Of a DNA stretch of 6,534 bases, positions 1-5,204 are shown piece after piece (position 1 is the stretch's first letter; each line of letters begins with the position of its first letter). The position numbers were made by a program, and so were the translations under genes. The stretch spans positions 1 through 6,534 of the forward strand of contig JACZKN010000185.1 of the NCBI GenBank assembly GCA_014859985.1, given 5' to 3'. This stretch comes from Candidatus Krumholzibacteriia bacterium (GTDB lineage: Bacteria > Krumholzibacteriota > Krumholzibacteriia > LZORAL124-64-63). The notes beneath the pieces are model-generated. The model was not told where the DNA came from, did not search any database, and worked only from the letters and a program-made list of their open reading frames with translations.

Positions 1-53
1 ATTCCTGGGCACCGGGCGCCCCGAGCCCGGCCGCCGGGGCGGCCCGCCGGCGA

Positions 54-80
54 CCGGCGGCAGGATCTGCCGCCGGGTTT
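54..80 (+). terminator. Possible intrinsic terminator hairpin of an upstream gene
   Basis: A perfect 10-bp inverted repeat has arms CCGGCGGCAG at 54-63 and CTGCCGCCGG at 67-76, separated by the 3-base loop GAT. It is followed by GTTTG, so the U-tract is only three bases long, which is poor for a classical Rho-independent terminator. The stem is very stable and lies before the promoter-like sequence, so it could end transcription coming from the left. The left arm can also pair with 44-50 (CCGCCGG), giving a competing hairpin. It may equally be a non-terminating GC-rich structure. Confidence 0.35.
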
Positions 81-133
81 GCGGCCCTCGCCCCGGAGCC
101 CCCGCGCCCGCGAAATCCTCGGCGAAAGCCCTT

Positions 134-175
134 GGAAACGGTTTCCGCGGTTCCGCGATCGCGCGAGGCGCCTCG
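134..175. promoter_or_regulatory. Cluster of three palindromes, candidate activator-binding sites
   Basis: Three perfect inverted repeats lie almost end to end: GGAAACGGTTTCC at 134-146 (6-bp arms, one central base), CGCGATCGCG at 154-163 and CGAGGCGCCTCG at 164-175. They lie roughly 60-100 bp upstream of the start site expected from the sigma-54 promoter match at 207-222. That is where NtrC-family activators often bind as dimers. The first repeat stands out because its A/T-containing arms are unusual in such GC-rich DNA. The binding role is inferred from position and symmetry only. Palindromes made of G and C arise easily at this composition, so the two right-hand ones are weaker evidence. 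Confidence 0.35.
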
Positions 176-206
176 TAGGCGCGACGGCCCCGCGACCGTG
201 CGCCGC

Positions 207-222
207 GGGTACGGTCCTTGCG
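207..222 (+). promoter_or_regulatory. Candidate sigma-54 (RpoN) -24/-12 promoter
   Basis: The sequence GGGTACGGTCCTTGCG aligns with the sigma-54 consensus TGGCACG-N4-TTGCW. The GG (208-209) and GC (220-221) have the required 10-base spacing, and ACG and TTGC also match. Mismatches are the leading T, the first C and the final W. Transcription would start near 232-235, giving a leader of about 60 bases before the ATG at 293. The NtrC-family activator encoded downstream in the same apparent operon needs a promoter of exactly this class, which supports the call. No good sigma-70 or sigma-28 promoter was noticed nearby. Confidence 0.55.
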
Positions 223-278
223 GTCGCCGCCCCAGCGGACAGAACTGCCACCCACCGGAAATTCCGCACGGGCACGCC

Positions 279-284
279 GAAGGA
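279..284 (+). promoter_or_regulatory. Ribosome binding site deciding the start at 293
   Basis: GAAGGA lies 8 bases before the ATG at 293. The other in-frame ATG, at 218, overlaps the -12 element of the promoter match and would place a charged stretch ahead of the signal peptide, so 293 is preferred. Confidence 0.6.
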
Positions 285-292
285 CACGGACC

Positions 293-1399
293 ATGGACCT
301 GCACCACGCCAACACCAGCTTCCCGCGGACGGGCCGCGCAGCGGCCGCCGTGCTCGCCGGCCTGCTCCTGCTGGCGGCCACGACCGGCGGCGCCCGGGCC
401 GGCCTGGAGAGTGGCGCGGCCGACGGCTACCGCATCTGGCTGCATGCCCTCGAGCGCACGATCGCCGGGCGCACGGCCTCCGGCCAGGAGGAGCGCCCGG
501 TGCTCTACCCCTTCGACTCGCCGGCCTGGCAGGCCGGCAGCGGCGCACCGGCCTACCGTCACCTGGCCATCAGCAAGGCCGTCCGCGAGCTGGAAGAAGT
601 CTGGCAGGACCGCGGCCGCGGCGAGGGGCCGCCGGCGCTGGTGGCCCTGGCCAATGCCCGCAACTACCTGCACCTGAGCGAGTACGACAGCGCCCTGGTA
701 TGGTACGCGGCCGCCGCCGCGAAGGACACGGCGGGCCGCTTCAGCGAGGACATCGCCCGCGAGACCCTGGCCGCCGCCGCCGCGGCCGGCGACTCGCTGG
801 CCGTGGTCCGCGCCGTGACCAACACCCTGGGCCTGAGCAGCCTGGAGGGGCGCGACGGCGAGGTCGTGCTGGCCTACCGCTGGCTGCTGACCTCCCGCGA
901 CGCCCGCGCCGTGGACCACCTGATCGCCAGGGTCGCCGTCGCGGACACCACCCTGGACGGCCGCGTCCGCTACTGGCACGCCTACGCCCTGGCCTGGCGG
1001 GGCCGCCACGCCGAGAGCCTGGCCCACCTGGTCCGCCTCGTCGGGGACGGGGGCCTGAGCCACGGCCTGAGCGAGAACGAACGATCCTGGGTCCTGACGG
1101 CGATTCCGGACCTGATGTACCTGGACGGGGACGAGGACGGCGCCCGCTGGCTGTACCGCCTGCTGGCGGGTTCGAGCCTGCCGCGGCTGCAGCTGTGGGG
1201 CGTGTACCAGATCGCCGGTCTGGACCTGGCGTCCGCCCACTACGGCGCCGCCGCCGCCGCCTACGAGAGCATATGCGCCGGCCCCCGCCTGGGCTCGTGG
1301 CAGGACCAGGCCTGCGCCCTGAAGGACGTGGCCCGGGAACTGGAACGCATCCGCGCGGAGGGGGAGAGCTATGGCACCGCTGCCTTCTTCGACCGCTGA
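293..1399 (+). CDS. Exported TPR-like helical protein, function unknown
   Basis: This 368-residue protein is not recognised as a named family. The N-terminus looks like a Sec signal peptide: Arg at 12 and 15, a hydrophobic core at about 16-31 (AVLAGLLLLAA), and a likely cleavage after ARA at 34-36. No lipobox Cys is present, so it is probably periplasmic or secreted. The mature part is helical and rich in Ala, Leu and aromatic residues. Residues about 117-145 (ANARNYLHLSEYDSALVWY) have a TPR-like pattern, and about 280-340 (DEDGARWLYRLLA, then YESICAG) look like degenerate TPR/Sel1-type repeats. Three Ala runs occur at 139-143, 160-165 and 319-323. It is the first gene after the sigma-54 promoter match and overlaps the next gene by 29 bp, which ties it to the flagellar operon. 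A scaffold or assembly role in the periplasm is possible but is only inference. Start 293 was chosen for its Shine-Dalgarno and the signal peptide. Confidence 0.75.
   Translation: MDLHHANTSFPRTGRAAAAVLAGLLLLAATTGGARAGLESGAADGYRIWLHALERTIAGRTASGQEERPVLYPFDSPAWQAGSGAPAYRHLAISKAVRELEEVWQDRGRGEGPPALVALANARNYLHLSEYDSALVWYAAAAAKDTAGRFSEDIARETLAAAAAAGDSLAVVRAVTNTLGLSSLEGRDGEVVLAYRWLLTSRDARAVDHLIARVAVADTTLDGRVRYWHAYALAWRGRHAESLAHLVRLVGDGGLSHGLSENERSWVLTAIPDLMYLDGDEDGARWLYRLLAGSSLPRLQLWGVYQIAGLDLASAHYGAAAAAYESICAGPRLGSWQDQACALKDVARELERIRAEGESYGTAAFFDR
1357..1368 (+). promoter_or_regulatory. Strong ribosome binding site inside the upstream gene
   Basis: The purine-rich GGAGGGGGAGAG ends two bases before the ATG at 1371, with GGAGG at 1357-1361 spaced 9 bases from it. 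It lies within the last codons of the preceding gene and fixes the start of the next one, even though the two genes overlap by 29 bp. Confidence 0.65.
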
Positions 1400-1766
1400 G
1401 CGGGGTGCGGACGAGGCCCGGCTCCTGGAGCGGCTGCTGGGCCTGTACGAGGAGGAGCGCCAGGTCTACGACCGGGTGCTGGAACTCTCCCGGCAGCAGG
1501 GCCGGATCGTGCGCACGGGCGGGCAGTTGGCCGAGGTGCGGCAGGTCCTGGCCCAGAAGAAGTCCTGCCTGGACCTGGTCGCGCGCCTGGAGCTGACCGA
1601 GCGCGGCAGCAAGGCCGCCTGGGAGCGGGGCCGGCAATCCTGGTCCCCCGAGGGCCGGGCGCGGTTGCACGCGGCCCTGTGCCGGGTCACCGTGCTGATC
1701 GAGGAGATCCTGGCCTGCGAAGAGGAGAACGACCTGGAGATGATCGCCCGGACGCAGGTGGTGTGA
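1371..1766 (+). CDS. FlgN-like flagellar export chaperone (putative)
   Basis: This is a small, almost wholly helical protein of 131 residues, close to the usual FlgN length (about 140-160). FlgN chaperones bind the hook-filament junction proteins FlgK and FlgL in the cytoplasm and deliver them to the flagellar export gate. Helix one spans about 15-43 (LLERLLGLYEEERQVYDRVL). A short turn with Gly-Gly at 50-51 leads to helix two at about 52-78, which carries the AQKKSCLDLVARLE pattern typical of FlgN (Lys pair, then Leu repeats). A final helix at about 98-126 ends with LIEEILACEEENDLEMI. The layout matches FlgN, but FlgN sequences diverge so much that FliT-like or other coiled-coil flagellar proteins remain possible. 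It overlaps the upstream gene by 29 bp and its TGA stop shares a base with the ATG of the kinase. No transmembrane segment or signal peptide is seen, which fits a cytoplasmic chaperone. Confidence 0.55.
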   Translation: MAPLPSSTAERGADEARLLERLLGLYEEERQVYDRVLELSRQQGRIVRTGGQLAEVRQVLAQKKSCLDLVARLELTERGSKAAWERGRQSWSPEGRARLHAALCRVTVLIEEILACEEENDLEMIARTQVV

Positions 1767-2479
1767 TGTCTCAACTGACCGCTGACAAGCTGTTGCAGGA
1801 CAGGCGGAACGGCCCCCAGGGGCGACTCCTGCGCGGCTACCTGCACAAGACCAGCAACAGCCTGTGCGGCATCAAGGGCTACGCCAGCCTCATCGCCGGC
1901 GAAGCGGACCTCGAGACCGGCGCCGCCCGCTGGGCCCGGCGCATCATCAGCGAGGTGGAGCGCCTCGAAAGGATCTTCCGCTCCGTCGGCGACCTGACCG
2001 CCCCGGCGGCGCCGCGGGACTGGGCCCGGGATCTGTCCCAGGTCGTGGCCGAGGCCGTGGGCGAGGCCGCGGCGGCGCGCCCGGAGCTGCGCATCGAGGC
2101 CGGGCCCATGCCGGAGGCGGACCTGCTGCTGCCGGCGGCGGACCTGAAGCTGGTGCTGCGGGAGCTGCTGGCCAACGCCGCCGAGGGCCGTGACGGCCGG
2201 CGCGGCGCGGCCCTCGTCACCGTGGCGGCGGTGCGCCAGCCCACCGGGCACGTGGCGTTGACCGTGCGGGACGACGGCCCGGGCATGGCAAGGGAACTGG
2301 CCGCGCAGGCGGCCGACCCCTTCGTGACCACGAAGGGCGAGCACGCGGGCATCGGCCTGACGCGGGTCGAGACCCTGATGGACATGTACGGCCTGGCCTG
2401 GCACCTGGGCAGCGCGCCCGGGCAGGGCACCAGCGTCACCCTCGAGGTGGCGGCGGCGGCGGGACGGACCCCGGCCTAG
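1766..2479 (+). CDS. Cytoplasmic sensor histidine kinase of flagellar two-component system (FlgS/FleS/FlrB-like)
   Basis: The 237-residue protein consists of little more than a kinase core. The H-box is at about 25-43, with His27 in LHKTSNSLCGIKGYASLI as the likely phosphorylated residue. The ATPase domain shows an N-box (ELLANAAEG, Asn137), G1 (DDGPGM, 169-174), an F-box-like DPFVTTK (184-190), G2 (GIGL, 195-198) and a last GQGTSVTLEV segment. There is no transmembrane helix, PAS or HAMP domain; only 24 residues precede the H-box. The residue after His is Lys rather than the usual Glu/Asp, while Asn31 of the HxxxN pattern is kept. It should phosphorylate the NtrC-type regulator encoded 28 bp downstream. 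Cytoplasmic flagellar kinases such as FlgS of Campylobacter sense assembly of the export apparatus and MS ring; a similar role here is inference. The start ATG at 1766 overlaps the previous stop codon, with AGGTGG at 1756-1761 as ribosome site. An in-frame ATG at 1679 lies deep inside the upstream gene and is rejected. Confidence 0.85.
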   Translation: MSQLTADKLLQDRRNGPQGRLLRGYLHKTSNSLCGIKGYASLIAGEADLETGAARWARRIISEVERLERIFRSVGDLTAPAAPRDWARDLSQVVAEAVGEAAAARPELRIEAGPMPEADLLLPAADLKLVLRELLANAAEGRDGRRGAALVTVAAVRQPTGHVALTVRDDGPGMARELAAQAADPFVTTKGEHAGIGLTRVETLMDMYGLAWHLGSAPGQGTSVTLEVAAAAGRTPA

Positions 2480-2507
2480 GGACGGCAGGGCAGCAGAAAG
2501 GCGAACG

Positions 2508-3878
<1,371 letters not shown>

Positions 3879-3882
3879 GACC

Positions 3883-4293
3883 ATGATCAGGACCGGACTG
3901 TTCGAGAAGAACCACCTGCTGACGCTGAAGGCGGCCGTCGAGGCCTACGCGCGCCGGCACGAGGTGACGGCCCAGAACATCGCCAACGTCGAGACCGAGG
4001 GCTACCGGGCCCGGCGCCTGAAGTTCGAGGAGCTGCTCGCGGGCAGCGGGCCTTCGATCGAGGGCTACCGCACCGACCCCGACCACTTCGCCATCGGCCG
4101 CCGGGGCGCGCCGGACGTGCAGCCCGAGGCGGTGCGGCGGGGCACGGGCTACGACAACGGGACCAACGACGTGGACATCGACCAGGAGATGGCGGAACTG
4201 GCGACCAACGACCTCAGCTACCGGCTGGCCACGCGGCTGCTCAGCGGCAGCTACAGCCGCCTGCAGACCGCCATCACGGGGCGCATCCGCTGA
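3883..4293 (+). CDS. flgB: Flagellar basal-body proximal rod protein FlgB
   Basis: The 136-residue protein has the usual FlgB length. FlgB is exported by the flagellar type III system and forms the first layer of the rod above FliE and the MS ring. The N-terminal rod-family helix and motif AQNIANVETEGYRA (30-43) match the flg_bb_rod pattern, with Glu39 where a Pro is common. KFEELL (47-52) follows. The middle contains TDPDHF (64-69), equivalent to the T-x-x-x-H motif of FlgB. The C-terminal part NDVDIDQEMAELATNDLSYR (95-114) matches the FlgB N-x-V-D-x-x-x-E-M pattern and ends in the helix that packs in the rod. It starts 4 bp after the activator gene, so it is surely in the same transcript. 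The ribosome site is the GGGGTAGGA at 3872-3880, which includes the upstream stop codon. No signal peptide is seen, as expected for type III export. Confidence 0.95.
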   Translation: MIRTGLFEKNHLLTLKAAVEAYARRHEVTAQNIANVETEGYRARRLKFEELLAGSGPSIEGYRTDPDHFAIGRRGAPDVQPEAVRRGTGYDNGTNDVDIDQEMAELATNDLSYRLATRLLSGSYSRLQTAITGRIR

Positions 4294-4331
4294 CGCGGCG
4301 CCCGGGCATGAACCCGATCCGGGAGTAGGAC

Positions 4332-4835
4332 ATGGGTGACGGACTCTTCTCCTCCATCCGCATCTCGGCCACCGGCCTGAGCGGCCAGCGCACCAAGATG
4401 GACGTGGTGGCCCAGAACCTGGCCAACGCCGAGACCACGCGCACCGAGGACGGGACGCCCTACCGGCGCCAGCGTGCCGTCTTCGAGCAGGTCCTGGGCA
4501 GCAAGCTGGCCAGCCACGAGAGCCGCTTGCAGCAGGCCACCGAGGGGCGCCTGGCCCGCACCAACCCGGTGCACATGGACGGGACCCTGACGACCGGTCG
4601 CAACGCGCCCCGGGGCGTGGAAGCCGACGTGGCCGTCGCCGAGGACGCCTCCGAGTTCCGCGTGGTCTACGACCCCGGCCACCCGGACGCCGACGAGGCG
4701 GGCTACCTGCTGCTGCCGAACGTGAACCCCATCACCGAGATGGTGGACATGATCACCGCCAGCCGGGCCTACGAGGCCAACATCAGCGCGGTGCAGGCGG
4801 CCAAGGACATGTTCAACGACGCGCTGAAGATCTAG
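4332..4835 (+). CDS. flgC: Flagellar basal-body proximal rod protein FlgC
   Basis: FlgC forms part of the proximal rod together with FlgB and FlgF. The N-terminal helix and motif IRISATGLSGQRTKMDVVAQ (9-28), followed by NLANAETTRTEDGTPYRRQ (29-47), are classical. The C-terminal half has VVYDPGHPDAD (111-121), GYLLLPNVNPITEMVDMI (124-141) and ASRAYEANISAVQAAKDMF (143-161), all diagnostic of FlgC. At 167 residues it is longer than the 134-residue Salmonella protein. The extra residues fall in the variable central segment at about 56-94, which includes RTNPVHM (76-82). The ribosome site GGGAG at 4321-4325 is spaced 6 bases from the ATG. The 38-bp gap after flgB contains a small hairpin and a 6-codon open frame, described as findings. 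The protein has no signal peptide, consistent with type III export. Confidence 0.96.
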   Translation: MGDGLFSSIRISATGLSGQRTKMDVVAQNLANAETTRTEDGTPYRRQRAVFEQVLGSKLASHESRLQQATEGRLARTNPVHMDGTLTTGRNAPRGVEADVAVAEDASEFRVVYDPGHPDADEAGYLLLPNVNPITEMVDMITASRAYEANISAVQAAKDMFNDALKI

Positions 4836-4869
4836 CCGGCGCGCCCAGGGGAAAGGGAAGGAAACGCAC

Positions 4870-5172
4870 ATGGCCATCGGAGGCGTCAGATCGCTCGGCT
4901 CCATCGACCCGCAGGCCGCCTACGGCGCGGTGCGGACCGCGCCAGAGCCCAGGGCCTCCTTCGCCGACCAGCTGGCGAAGGCCGTCGACCAGGTCCAGGA
5001 CCTGTCGGCCCGCAAGCAGGAGATCGTCGACGAGATGGTGGCGGGGCGGACCACCGAGGTCCACGACGTGATGATCGCCGCCAAGGAGTCCCAGCTGGCC
5101 TTCGAGTTGCTTGTGGAGGTCCGCAACAAGCTCCTGGAGGCCTACCAGGAACTCATGCGCATGCAGGTCTAG
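4870..5172 (+). CDS. fliE: Flagellar hook-basal body complex protein FliE
   Basis: FliE sits between the MS ring and the proximal rod and is needed to open rod export. The 100-residue length is normal. The N-terminal segment is variable; SFADQLAKAVDQVQ (30-43) is the typical first amphipathic helix. Then comes the conserved G59 turn and HDVMIAAKESQLAFELLVEV (65-84), followed by the hallmark RNKLLEAYQELMRMQV (85-100), which ends exactly at the conserved C-terminal Met-Gln-Val. It lies 34 bp after flgC and 29 bp before fliF, the widely conserved flgB-flgC-fliE-fliF order. A good ribosome site, GGGAAGGAAA at about 4855-4864, precedes the ATG. Confidence 0.96.
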   Translation: MAIGGVRSLGSIDPQAAYGAVRTAPEPRASFADQLAKAVDQVQDLSARKQEIVDEMVAGRTTEVHDVMIAAKESQLAFELLVEVRNKLLEAYQELMRMQV

Positions 5173-5190
5173 CGACACCCGGAAGGATCT

Positions 5191-5204
5191 GAGGTAGCGA
5201 CGTG
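5191..5204 (+). promoter_or_regulatory. Ribosome binding site and GTG start of fliF
   Basis: GAGG at 5191-5194 is spaced 7 bases from the GTG at 5202-5204. No ATG lies in this frame before codon 49, which would lie past the first membrane helix, so the GTG decides the true start. Confidence 0.75.

Larger units (their letters stand above)
1..292. other. Intergenic leader region upstream of the operon
   Basis: No convincing gene is seen here. Open frames run through it on the + strand, but their translations are Arg/Pro/Ala-rich with no family signature, and two of them simply continue as out-of-frame readings of the next gene. The stretch is instead rich in inverted repeats and carries a sigma-54 promoter match; each is listed separately. 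The end of an upstream gene could lie in the first tens of bases: one frame stops at a TAG at 176-178, but its translation is not recognisable. Confidence 0.6.

Noticed and set aside
1..178. Possible C-terminal end of an upstream gene (frame closing at 176-178)
   Set aside because: The translation is not recognisable, and the region is filled with palindromes; without sequence left of the window it cannot be supported.
218..292. Upstream ATG at 218 as start of the exported protein
   Set aside because: It overlaps the -12 element of the promoter match and would add 25 charged residues before the signal peptide; ATG 293 has a proper ribosome site.
79..1596. Long + strand open frame, Arg/Pro/Gly-rich
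   Set aside because: It is an out-of-frame reading of the exported-protein gene. Its composition is typical of GC-rich shadow frames, and no domain or signal is seen.
1679..1765. Upstream ATG at 1679 as start of the kinase
   Set aside because: It would overlap 88 bp of the FlgN-like gene, and the added residues are Arg/Gly/Asp-rich with no family pattern.
2399..2414. Second sigma-54-like sequence, TGGCAC with GC at the right spacing
   Set aside because: The -12 part lacks TT before GC, and it lies in the coding sequence of the kinase ATPase domain. It could in principle serve the activator gene at 2508 but is too weak to annotate.
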